Assembly: GCA_964516325.1 (NCBI GenBank)
Contig: CAZFAP010000237.1
Location: 1-5,132 of the forward strand
DNA length: 5,132 nt
Reading direction: 5' to 3'
DNA from: CAZFAP01 sp964516325
GTDB lineage: Bacteria > Auribacterota > JABMQX01
Shown here: piece after piece, positions 1 through 5,007 of the stretch
Numbering within the stretch: the first letter of the stretch is position 1
Layout: each line of letters opens with the position of its first letter
Notes under the pieces: model-generated
What the model was told of the DNA's origin: nothing
What the model saw: only the letters and a program-made list of their open reading frames with translations
Databases searched by the model: none
Position numbers and translations under genes: made by a program

Positions 1-15
1 CGCCACTCCTGGTAG

Positions 16-35
16 CCCCCCGGTTCACCGGGGGG
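16..35. terminator. Perfect GC hairpin, possible terminator or REP-like palindrome
   Basis: CCCCCCGG (16-23), loop TTCA (24-27), CCGGGGGG (28-35): an 8-bp perfect stem of G-C pairs only, with a G-T pair possible outside it. It lies about 190 nt past the stop codon of the minus-strand kinase. No T-run follows on either strand, so it is not a canonical intrinsic terminator. It may still end transcription, protect a 3' end, or be one copy of a dispersed palindromic repeat. Confidence 0.4.
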
Positions 36-110
36 TGCCCAGGTCGCCATCTTCCCCCTCGCTTCCCCTGGCGCCCGCCCCCCACTCCAGCCAGATCACA
101 CCGCCAAAGC

Positions 111-125
111 ACAGCCACACCCCAT
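111..125 (-). repeat. 15-bp motif, left copy of a window-spanning inverted pair
   Basis: Read on the minus strand this is ATGGGGTGTGGCTGT, identical to plus-strand 5077-5091. Similarity continues past the exact core in the same reading direction: both copies share TT, a G and GGTG at matching offsets over the next 12 positions. The two copies are in inverted orientation about 4.95 kb apart. Confidence 0.5.
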
Positions 126-136
126 GCTGCGGGAGC

Positions 137-181
137 CCCCAGATTGGCAACAAGTCCCGAAACCGCAGGCCCCTGATTGGC
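137..181. repeat. 12-bp imperfect direct repeat, 33-bp period
   Basis: CCCCAGATTGGC (137-148) and CCCCTGATTGGC (170-181) differ at one base. The period of 33 bp is close to three helical turns, so both copies would face the same side of the DNA. This fits paired protein binding sites, but no regulator or gene can be assigned. Confidence 0.4.
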
Positions 182-225
182 TAACCGACCCAAGTTCAGG
201 GACGCCCCACTGTTGACGTTCCGCG

Positions 226-1227
226 TCACGCTGTGAGCCAGGCGCGGGCCGGTTGAAAGCTCATGCGGCAGGGAAGGGTCCTGAATTCTTCCTTAGCCAG
301 GGCTCTCTTGATCTCGGTTTTCTTGCCGGCCTGTGCGAGGAGAACGATGCTGCCTCCGCCGCCGGCGCCGTTGATCATGGCGCCGACGATGCCGACTTTT
401 CGAGCGACGCCCTCTATCTTCTCGAAGTTCGCGGTGGTGATTTCCGGGTGAAGCGCCTTCTGAGCGGCATTATTGGTGTCCATGATTTTGCCCAGCTCGG
501 TGACGTCCCCTCTGAGAAGAGCCTGTTTTGCCGCAAGAGCCGTGTCCTTGAGACTGGACAAGGCTCGGTGGCTGGCGCTGCGTTCGTCCTTCAACCCTTC
601 GATGACCTTCTTATGAACGTCTCCGGAAAGGTGCCGCCGGCCTTCATAGACGAGAAGCCATCGGTTCTCCAACGTCATCCGCACTTCCTCGGATATATCC
701 ACCGGGGAGACATAGGCGTTGGGGTACTCGTACATTTCAATGAAAGTGACGCCGCCGTACGCCGCGGCCAACTGGTCCTGAATTCCGCTCTCGATTTTCA
801 ATTCCTTCGTCTCGAGGGAGTGAGCAAGCCTCGCGACCTCGTGGGCGACAAGATATTCGCCATTCAAGATGCTGAGCGCTTTGATCAGCGCAACAGAAAC
901 CGCCGCCGAACTCCCGGTCCCGCAGCCGGGGGGCACATCCGCGGATATGAAAACGTCGAGCCCTTGTCGGATGTTCATCACCTTCAGTGCGGCGATGAGG
1001 AGAGCGTGCTGGTGGTGGTATCCCGCCCCCTCCACACTGGGAATCTCAACGACGTCACCGTAGTCCTGAACGTGAATGGTGACACCGGGTTGTTCTTTGG
1101 TTACAACGGTAACGCGGGCGTACAGGTCAACGGCGAAGTTGAGGATGCGCCCGCTCCCCGAGAACCAGGTGTCGGTCCAGCCGCCGAAATCGGCTATCCT
1201 GTTGCTTGCGATGCTTTCGATGATCAT
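226..1227 (-). CDS. GHMP-family sugar kinase (HddA/galactokinase-like, COG2605 type)
   Basis: A 333-residue cytoplasmic small-molecule kinase of the GHMP superfamily, which transfers the ATP gamma-phosphate to a sugar or similar alcohol. All three family motifs are present. Motif 1 is RIADFGGWTDT at residues 10-20. The glycine-rich ATP-binding motif 2 is PPGCGTGSSA at 99-108. Motif 3 is INGAGGGG at 285-292. The segment ESGIQDQLAAAYGG (146-159) supplies an acidic residue where relatives have the catalytic Asp/Glu, and is typical of heptose-phosphate kinase-like members. Length is normal for the group. The start is supported by GGGAG (1234-1238) six bases upstream. The substrate is not certain: D-glycero-D-manno-heptose 7-phosphate is the best-known case, but motif 1 (GGWTDT) also resembles arabinose/galactokinase-like and fucokinase-type members, and no heptose-pathway partner (gmhA, gmhB, hddC) is in the window. 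Divergent from the polysaccharide genes; a precursor-supply role is inference. Confidence 0.9.
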   Translation of the reverse strand: MIIESIASNRIADFGGWTDTWFSGSGRILNFAVDLYARVTVVTKEQPGVTIHVQDYGDVVEIPSVEGAGYHHQHALLIAALKVMNIRQGLDVFISADVPPGCGTGSSAAVSVALIKALSILNGEYLVAHEVARLAHSLETKELKIESGIQDQLAAAYGGVTFIEMYEYPNAYVSPVDISEEVRMTLENRWLLVYEGRRHLSGDVHKKVIEGLKDERSASHRALSSLKDTALAAKQALLRGDVTELGKIMDTNNAAQKALHPEITTANFEKIEGVARKVGIVGAMINGAGGGGSIVLLAQAGKKTEIKRALAKEEFRTLPCRMSFQPARAWLTA

Positions 1228-1233
1228 GCGATT

Positions 1234-1238
1234 CTCCC
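1234..1238 (-). promoter_or_regulatory. Shine-Dalgarno site of the GHMP kinase
   Basis: GGGAG on the minus strand, six bases before the ATG ending at 1227. It supports this ATG as the start. Confidence 0.6.
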
Positions 1239-1255
1239 GCTGAATCCCAAACCTT

Positions 1256-1296
1256 CAACCGAGGCGCCTTCGCTCGGTCTCTTGCACACAACCGAG
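1256..1296 (-). promoter_or_regulatory. Repeat set able to form two competing hairpins upstream of the kinase
   Basis: CAACCGAG occurs at 1256-1263 and again at 1289-1296, and the complement CTCGGT lies between them at 1273-1278. In a minus-strand transcript the central ACCGAG can pair with the upstream CTCGGT (12-nt loop) or the downstream CTCGGT (9-nt loop, extendable by two more pairs across a one-base bulge), but not both. It lies about 30-70 nt before the start codon. It could be an attenuator-like switch, or operator half-sites in DNA; no known riboswitch class is recognised. Confidence 0.35.
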
Positions 1297-1302
1297 AAAG
1301 CG

Positions 1303-1328
1303 ATGAGGCGAAATGAGGAAAAAATGAG
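1303..1328 (-). promoter_or_regulatory. Three CTCAT direct repeats in helical phase
   Basis: On the minus strand CTCAT occurs three times (plus-strand ATGAG at 1303-1307, 1313-1317 and 1324-1328) with periods of 10 and 11 bp, 76-101 bp upstream of the kinase start. Short direct repeats at one-turn spacing are the usual form of OmpR/PhoB-type response-regulator boxes. Assignment to that family is inference. Confidence 0.3.
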
Positions 1329-1339
1329 CCTCGCCAAGA

Positions 1340-1353
1340 ATGTTGCACAACAT
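1340..1353. promoter_or_regulatory. Palindromic operator-like site
   Basis: ATGTTG-CA-CAACAT is a perfect 6-bp-arm inverted repeat with a 2-bp centre. The centre is too short for an RNA hairpin loop, so a site for a dimeric DNA-binding protein is more likely. It lies about 115 bp upstream of the kinase and about 165 bp upstream of the rightward promoter. Confidence 0.35.
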
Positions 1354-1450
1354 ATCCGAAAAATCAACCTCGGAGAGAGGCTCTTGAGCAAATAAGCCCG
1401 ATGCCCGGATGATTGATGGAACGACACCCGTCGGAGTGGAACAGGCGAGC

Positions 1451-1512
1451 GCGGGAGAAAGCCCGCCGTCCGCCCTGGGGGCTGAGGAGAGCTCGGGAAG
1501 CATCGGCGGACG
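1451..1512. repeat. Hairpin plus 8-bp inverted repeat abutting the rightward promoter
   Basis: Two adjacent inverted repeats. GCGGG (1451-1455) and CCCGC (1462-1466) form a 5-bp stem with a 6-nt loop. CGTCCGCC (1467-1474) and GGCGGACG (1505-1512) form perfect 8-bp arms 30 bp apart. The right arm ends three bases before the TTGACA of the promoter at 1516, so a protein bound here could act on that promoter. No coding potential is seen in 1396-1515. Confidence 0.35.
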
Positions 1513-1515
1513 TCC

Positions 1516-1544
1516 TTGACATGGGGGGCGGCGCCTGGTAGGCT
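1516..1544 (+). promoter_or_regulatory. Sigma70-type promoter, rightward
   Basis: A perfect -35 hexamer TTGACA (1516-1521), an optimal 17-bp spacer and a -10 hexamer TAGGCT (1539-1544, matching TATAAT at the three positions T1, A2 and T6), preceded by TGG at 1536-1538, an extended -10 TGN element. Predicted start of transcription is near 1551. It points toward the ligase/polymerase gene and would give a leader of about 445 nt, or drive a separate small RNA. Confidence 0.55.
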
Positions 1545-1711
1545 CACCGAGAGAGTTTAAGGGCATCCTTTCGCCGGCAGCTCGGCTGCCACTGCGTTGA
1601 ATCCGCGTGAACGCTCTGCTCCGACGGAAGGTCGGGGAACGCTGGGTAAGGCGATTCTGTTCTGGTGCGATCCCCTTAGTGCTCTGATTCGTAAATTCGG
1701 TGACGTATTGT

Positions 1712-1815
1712 TGAACAGGATTGCAGGGTAAAGGGACGTTCCATGGGTCACGTACCCTGGGCTGAAGTCGTCGTGCCTTCGCACGGTGCTCCCCGAATCC
1801 TGTCCATCCTGTTCA
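1712..1815. repeat. 10-bp long-range stem enclosing two hairpins
   Basis: TGAACAGGAT (1712-1721) is exactly complementary to ATCCTGTTCA (1806-1815). Between the arms lie a bulged hairpin (CCA-GGGT at 1741-1748 with ACCC-TGG at 1754-1760, T1744 bulged) and CGTGC/GCACG (1772-1776 and 1781-1785, 4-nt loop). CAGGGTA (1724-1730) can instead pair with TACCCTG (1753-1759), which would replace the first inner hairpin. The overall form is a closed multibranch structure. Confidence 0.4.
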
Positions 1816-1823
1816 TCCTGTCG
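1797..1823. repeat. Three tandem 9-bp ATCCTGTYC units
   Basis: ATCCTGTCC (1797-1805), ATCCTGTTC (1806-1814) and ATCCTGTCG (1815-1823); read on the other strand these are ACAGGAT-type units. From my recollection, arrays of this kind recur between genes in many uncultivated Planctomycetes/Verrucomicrobia-like and other genomes. The third unit diverges at its last base, and a strong hairpin begins six bases later. Confidence 0.6.
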
Positions 1824-1828
1824 GGAAA

Positions 1829-1851
1829 CAACCCCGCGTAGGGCGGGGTTG
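1829..1851. terminator. 9-bp GC-rich hairpin after the tandem repeat
   Basis: CAACCCCGC (1829-1837), loop GTAGG (1838-1842), GCGGGGTTG (1843-1851): a perfect 9-bp stem. No T-tract follows on the plus strand, so it is not a textbook intrinsic terminator. It could end a small RNA started at about 1551, or be the terminal palindrome of a repeat element. Confidence 0.4.
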
Positions 1852-1863
1852 CGCATACGTCAT

Positions 1864-1886
1864 CGTACTTGTGAAATCACGTACTT
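1864..1886. promoter_or_regulatory. Operator-like repeat near the polysaccharide gene
   Basis: CGTACTT occurs at 1864-1870 and 1880-1886, and GTGA-AA-TCAC (1871-1880) is an inverted repeat between them, with GTAC on both sides. It is about 110-130 bp before the TTG start. A weak promoter-like pair (TTGCGC at 1849, 17-bp spacer, TGAAAT at 1872) overlaps it. The evidence is only the symmetry. Confidence 0.25.
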
Positions 1887-1983
1887 AGCCTGGCGACGGC
1901 GGGCAGCACGACGCGGAGATGCACAGAATCAAGAACATTCGGGCGCAGGGTGGAGAGCGGGCGCGGAAATGCGGTAACCGTCT

Positions 1984-1998
1984 GGAGAAAACGAATTG
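1984..1998 (+). promoter_or_regulatory. Shine-Dalgarno site and TTG start of the ligase/polymerase gene
   Basis: GGAG (1984-1987) lies eight bases before TTG at 1996-1998. The next in-frame residues lead directly into the first membrane helix, so this TTG is preferred over any internal start. Confidence 0.6.
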
Positions 1999-3411
1999 AG
2001 CCAATACGTCTATCCCAGAACATCGGCGGTTGTAGTGGAGTGCCTTCTCATAGCGCTCCTCCTCTTCACACCGTTGGCTTTCGGCACGGTTAACACGTGG
2101 GCTATCTCGGTGATGGAAGCCGTGTGCGTGATCATGGTCGCGGTGTGGCTCATAGGCGTCGCCGTTAGCGGCCCGACCGTTCGTTTCAGGTTTCCACTGG
2201 CGGTGCCCATGGTCCTTTTTACGGTGTTGGTCTTCGCACAAATGCTCCCTCACCTGGTAAGAACGACGCCGGCAGCGAGGTTCGACAACCCCCTTCTGAA
2301 CGTTGCGACCACGAACCTCTTCTCGACGAAGACCGCGTTTGTGAAATTGCTGTGCTACCTCGCGCTGTACGTGTGCCTCGTGAACACGCTGACTTCCCGG
2401 AGGCAGATCGTAAGGGTCCTGATGGCGATTGTCCTGATTGGTTTCGGCATGTCCTTCGTAGGACTTTTGCAGAGGGTAAGCGGGACAGAGAAAGTGTTGT
2501 GGCTTTTCAGGACGGCGCGGGGAGGAAGGGGGTTCATGGCGACGTTCATCAATGAGAATCATTTTGCGGGGTACATGGAGCTTATTATTCCCATCGCAGT
2601 GGCGTTCGTGTTGAGATACTTGCTCCGAATGAAGGAGACAGGGTGGCGGGGGGTGATTGCGTCGGAGAACCTTCACAAGGCGATTCTTCTGTCGTTCATC
2701 GCGAGCATCATGATTGTTTCTCTGGCAATCAGCCGCTCTCGGGGAGGGCTTCTCGCATTTCTCGGCTCCATCGTTTTGATGGGGATTCTGCTTTTGTGTC
2801 GGCAACTTCATCGAAAAAAAGCATGGGTCATCACGGTGTTGCTGACAGTTTCGTTTTTGATGTTGGTTTGGATTGGGCTGAGCGACCTGCTGAAAACGTG
2901 GGGGACTCTCGGTCATTTCCCCACGGATGCATCCTTCAAGCGGCGGATGGAGGTCGCCGAGGCAACGTGGAAAGCGTCGAAGGACTATCCCATGTGGGGT
3001 TCGGGTTTGGGGACTTTCGAGTCAGTTTTCCCGAGCTACGGGACGCTGAAATACGACCGAATCTCCAGCACTCGAGCGGTCCTGCAGACCACACCCCATG
3101 CGGAAAATGATTACGTGCAAACCCTTCTGGAGACGGGATGGGTGGGGCTGACGATATGCCTTCTGGGGGTTGCCGTCTTCCTTCGACTGGCAATTCGGAC
3201 GTATTTGACAAGGCGGCGCCGGTCGCTCTCAATGCCCGCCATGGGAGGGGCGGCGTCCATGTTCGCGATCCTGGTGCACAGTTTCTCAGACTTCAATATG
3301 AGAATTGACGCGAATGTCTTTCTGGTAGTGACGATCGTGGCGATGGTGGTTAACCTCTCCAGAGTCAAGCGCGGACACCGTCGCGACGAACCGGAGGAAT
3401 CGGACGAATGA
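1996..3411 (+). CDS. O-antigen ligase/polymerase family membrane protein (Wzy_C)
   Basis: A 471-residue polytopic inner-membrane protein of the Wzy/WaaL superfamily, which joins or transfers lipid-linked glycans on the periplasmic side. About eleven or twelve hydrophobic segments are visible, near 11-30, 36-57, 66-86, 116-130, 138-157, 193-210, 228-246, 250-267, 276-296, 382-400, 415-431 and 438-455. Family signatures are NENHFAGYMEL at 186-196, the SRSRGG motif at 246-251, and in the large periplasmic loop GSGLGTFESVFPSY (335-348) and HAENDYVQTLLETGWVG (368-384), the latter matching the well-known H-N-D-x-x-Q block. Polymerase (Wzy) and ligase (WaaL) share this fold, so they cannot be separated by reading. 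No glycosyltransferase, Wzx or Wzz is in the window. Translation starts at TTG; the stop overlaps the next ATG (ATGA). The C-terminal tail after 455 is charged and probably cytoplasmic. Confidence 0.9.
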   Translation: MSQYVYPRTSAVVVECLLIALLLFTPLAFGTVNTWAISVMEAVCVIMVAVWLIGVAVSGPTVRFRFPLAVPMVLFTVLVFAQMLPHLVRTTPAARFDNPLLNVATTNLFSTKTAFVKLLCYLALYVCLVNTLTSRRQIVRVLMAIVLIGFGMSFVGLLQRVSGTEKVLWLFRTARGGRGFMATFINENHFAGYMELIIPIAVAFVLRYLLRMKETGWRGVIASENLHKAILLSFIASIMIVSLAISRSRGGLLAFLGSIVLMGILLLCRQLHRKKAWVITVLLTVSFLMLVWIGLSDLLKTWGTLGHFPTDASFKRRMEVAEATWKASKDYPMWGSGLGTFESVFPSYGTLKYDRISSTRAVLQTTPHAENDYVQTLLETGWVGLTICLLGVAVFLRLAIRTYLTRRRRSLSMPAMGGAASMFAILVHSFSDFNMRIDANVFLVVTIVAMVVNLSRVKRGHRRDEPEESDE

Positions 3412-3959
3412 GCAGATGGGCGATTGTGGCAATCCCTCTGATGCTCTGCCTCGTGCTGATGGAGGCCGTGGTGAGGCAGTTCATAGCCGACCGAGCACTG
3501 GCTAAAGCAGGGGAACGGCTCGCGGATTATGAGAGGGAAACCGTGGTTTATTCGAGGGGAGAGGGCGGCCCCCCGACACCGATTGCTTACTTGGGAAGTC
3601 GGTTGAAGCGGGCAGTGAAGCTGGAACCCCGGTCCGCCGAATACCGAAGTTGTCTCGGACGCTATTATCAGGCTCTGGCTACGAACGCCTCCCTCTCAGA
3701 CGAGGGCAGGCTGAAGCTGGCGGGGCAAGCGATTGAACAATACGAGGAGGCGGTGAGGCTCGATCCGGTCAAGGGCGAGCATTATGCGCGCCTGGCCTGG
3801 ATGCAAGGGGCAACGGGAGAGCACGAAAAGGCCGTTGAGAATTTCGAGCGGGCGATGAGGCTCAATCCCTCAAACGAGTGGATCAGCGAAGTATATGAAG
3901 TGTATCGCAAATGGGTAACGTCGCCGGACGAAGCGCCTAAGCCGGGCGCCGGCAAATGA
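3408..3959 (+). CDS. Membrane-anchored TPR protein coupled to the ligase/polymerase
   Basis: 183 residues. Residues 4-22 form a single hydrophobic helix (AIVAIPLMLCLVLMEAVV) without a convincing cleavage site or lipobox, so it is probably an N-terminal anchor with the rest in the periplasm. A clear tetratricopeptide repeat occupies about 123-156 (GEHYARLAW to RLNPSN, with the canonical L, A, F, A and P positions). It is preceded by a helix B-like segment at 107-120 (QAIEQYEEAVRLDP) and a more degenerate unit near 62-90 containing AVKLEPRSAEYR. TPRs bind protein partners. The ATG overlaps the upstream stop (ATGA), with GGAGG at 3393-3397 ahead of it, so translation is probably coupled and equimolar with the ligase/polymerase. 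Many Wzy_C proteins carry TPRs fused at their C terminus; here the module looks like a separate subunit. Its partner is inferred, not shown. Confidence 0.85.
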   Translation: MSRWAIVAIPLMLCLVLMEAVVRQFIADRALAKAGERLADYERETVVYSRGEGGPPTPIAYLGSRLKRAVKLEPRSAEYRSCLGRYYQALATNASLSDEGRLKLAGQAIEQYEEAVRLDPVKGEHYARLAWMQGATGEHEKAVENFERAMRLNPSNEWISEVYEVYRKWVTSPDEAPKPGAGK

Positions 3960-4060
3960 GACTCAATTCGACCCGAAGCGCGCAGAAGCCCGCGGCGCTC
4001 CCCCGAACGCCTTGACGCCATCGTGCGGAGCCTGGCGCCACGGCGCGCTCACCGAAAGCA
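3960..4060. other. Convergent intergenic gap
   Basis: About 100 bp between two genes that end toward each other. It holds the hairpin described at 4028-4050 and nothing that looks coding. Confidence 0.5.
4028..4050. terminator. GC-rich bulged hairpin between convergent genes
   Basis: GAGC (4028-4031), bulge CTG, GCGC (4035-4038), loop CACG, GCGC (4043-4046), GCTC (4047-4050): eight pairs with a 3-nt bulge. A T6 run (4064-4069) follows about 13 bases later on the plus strand, too far for a canonical intrinsic terminator. A second, weaker inverted repeat, ACCGAAA/TTTCGGT (4051-4057 and 4067-4073), overlaps the stop codon of the minus-strand gene. The placement fits a two-way transcription stop. 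Confidence 0.4.
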
Positions 4061-4873
4061 TTATTTTTTCGGTGGCTCACCATGCACTGCGAGATGAAAT
4101 TCTTCCTTCTGCACGCCATGGGTTTTGGCGATGCGAAACAGATCATCGAGGTTGCGGGCGCGGGCGTATTCGGTCAGGCGGTCGTCGAGTTCGCGCTCGG
4201 TGCACGTGTCGAGCTTTTCGATCTCTCGCTGAACAGTTCGCCTGTCTTCCTCCTCGGCAACACGACTCAGCTTCTCAACCATCCGCCCACGGAGTTCCTG
4301 GTACAACTGTTCGGGGGAATCCCCTGCCAGAATGCGGTCCCGGAGCTGCCGAATCTCTGCCTCAAAACTCTGGCGAGCGGCGGCATCCTCCATTCGCGGG
4401 GATACGGTCTCAACGAGCCTGTCGAGCGCTTTGGCGAATTTGTCGGGGTTGCCGGCAAGCTTGTGAAGGGCTTCGTCGCCGTCCTTCGATTTGAAGACCT
4501 TCTCGCCAATCTTATCGAGGGCGCCCATGGCGGAAGCGAGTCCCTCCTTTGTCGCCACAATCTCGTTAGAGAGGAGCGCCACCTGCCGGGATACAGTCTC
4601 CAGCTCGACATTTCCGGCGCCGCCGACAGGGGAAATCGGCGGGAATGCGACCTTCTCCCCCGGGGAAGGCGCTTGCGTCAATTTCTTGAGCGACTCCTCG
4701 ATGGAGACGAGGCGGCCGCTGATACCCTCCACAGCGAGAGAAAGCTCCTCGATTTTGCCGGAGTTTCTCTCAAGCTTCACAGCCATTTCCACGAGCCGCC
4801 GCTCAGAGCTTCGGTCGTTGCAGCCGACCAGAGCCGCCAGAAAGAGGAAAAGAAGCAATAAACGGATTCTCAT
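4061..4873 (-). CDS. Coiled-coil lipoprotein of unknown function
   Basis: 270 residues from the preferred start. Residues 1-18 are a lipoprotein signal: basic MRIR, a leucine-rich core, and lipobox LVGC with the lipidated cysteine at 18. The frame is open further upstream to an ATG at 4984, but that extension is not signal-like and would bury the lipobox. The start at 4873 has GGGAAG and GAGG just upstream. Residues 24-67 form a near-perfect heptad pattern (a positions L27, L34, I41, V48, L55, L62; d positions M30, N37, L44, I51, I58, L65). A proline/glycine linker spans 68-87. A second six-heptad run follows (L91, V98, I105, L112, L119, V126). The C-terminal part, 160-270, is charged and helix-rich, with one cysteine at 224. 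Mature +2/+3 are Asn-Asp, so inner versus outer membrane location is unclear. I recognise no named family. Other possibilities are an Lpp-like spacer or an envelope scaffold. Confidence 0.8.
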   Translation of the reverse strand: MRIRLLLLFLFLAALVGCNDRSSERRLVEMAVKLERNSGKIEELSLAVEGISGRLVSIEESLKKLTQAPSPGEKVAFPPISPVGGAGNVELETVSRQVALLSNEIVATKEGLASAMGALDKIGEKVFKSKDGDEALHKLAGNPDKFAKALDRLVETVSPRMEDAAARQSFEAEIRQLRDRILAGDSPEQLYQELRGRMVEKLSRVAEEEDRRTVQREIEKLDTCTERELDDRLTEYARARNLDDLFRIAKTHGVQKEEFHLAVHGEPPKK

Positions 4874-4964
4874 AAACCTCTTCCCACGATGTAAGGTAAC
4901 CGGATGCGACCTTTGAGCGGCGACCTGTTCTGCCCTCATGGGACGGCGCCACCCGACCATAAGG

Positions 4965-4990
4965 CCGCGATTGCGAACGAGCAATCACGG
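4965..4990. promoter_or_regulatory. Imperfect inverted repeat upstream of the lipoprotein gene
   Basis: CCG-C-GATTGC (4965-4974) and GCAATC-A-CGG (4981-4990) form nine of ten pairs around a 6-nt loop. It is about 90-115 bp before the lipoprotein start and just downstream of the predicted transcription start. It could be an operator or a leader hairpin. No T-run follows on either strand, so a terminator is unlikely. Confidence 0.35.
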
Positions 4991-5007
4991 AACACTCTCA
5001 CTAAAAT

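Larger units (their letters stand above)
1..225. other. Non-coding region downstream of the GHMP kinase
   Basis: No convincing gene is seen here. The two longest open plus-strand frames (up to about position 184) give proline/serine-rich, low-complexity translations without a start or a recognisable motif. The stretch holds a perfect GC hairpin (16-35), a 15-bp motif that recurs inverted near the right end (111-125) and a 12-bp imperfect direct repeat (137-148 and 170-181). If a minus-strand gene begins left of the window, this would be its upstream region as well as the 3' flank of the kinase. Confidence 0.6.
1551..1995 (+). other. Long structured leader or intergenic element before the polysaccharide gene
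   Basis: About 445 bases without a credible gene. The 99-codon minus-strand frame across it (1557-1856) has no domain and encodes the short-period repeat as QDEQDGQD, a hallmark of spurious translations. In plus-strand order the visible structures are: GGCAGC/GCTGCC with a 3-nt loop (1576-1590); CCGAC/GTCGG with a 5-nt loop (1621-1635); a 10-bp long-range stem (1712-1721 with 1806-1815) enclosing two hairpins (1741-1760 and 1772-1785); and a 9-bp stem at 1829-1851. It could be a cis-regulatory 5' leader, a small RNA with its own promoter, or a dispersed repeat element. I recognise no Rfam-type consensus in it. Confidence 0.4.

Noticed and set aside
253..1395. A 380-codon plus-strand open frame opposite the GHMP kinase
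   Set aside because: It lies antisense to a gene with all three GHMP motifs, has no recognisable domain, and is explained by GC-rich codon bias in the real frame.
1586..1593. GCTGCCACTG, reminiscent of a cobalamin-riboswitch box
   Set aside because: The rest of the B12-box consensus and its order are absent, and the bases are part of a simple 6-bp hairpin.
1557..1856. A 99-codon minus-strand frame across the repeat element
   Set aside because: It translates the tandem repeat (QDEQDGQD) and hairpins, has no domain, and looks like a typical spurious product of intergenic repeats.
1885..2916. A 343-codon minus-strand frame opposite the ligase/polymerase
   Set aside because: Its translation is rich in His, Arg, Gln and Glu with no hydrophobic core or motif; the plus strand holds a clear membrane protein with family signatures.
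4082..4861. A 259-codon plus-strand frame opposite the lipoprotein
   Set aside because: Shadow of the heptad-patterned minus-strand gene; no motif or credible start context.
4874..4984. A 37-residue N-terminal extension of the lipoprotein
   Set aside because: The extension is not signal-like and would place the lipobox internally; the ATG at 4873 gives a textbook lipoprotein signal with a ribosome binding site.
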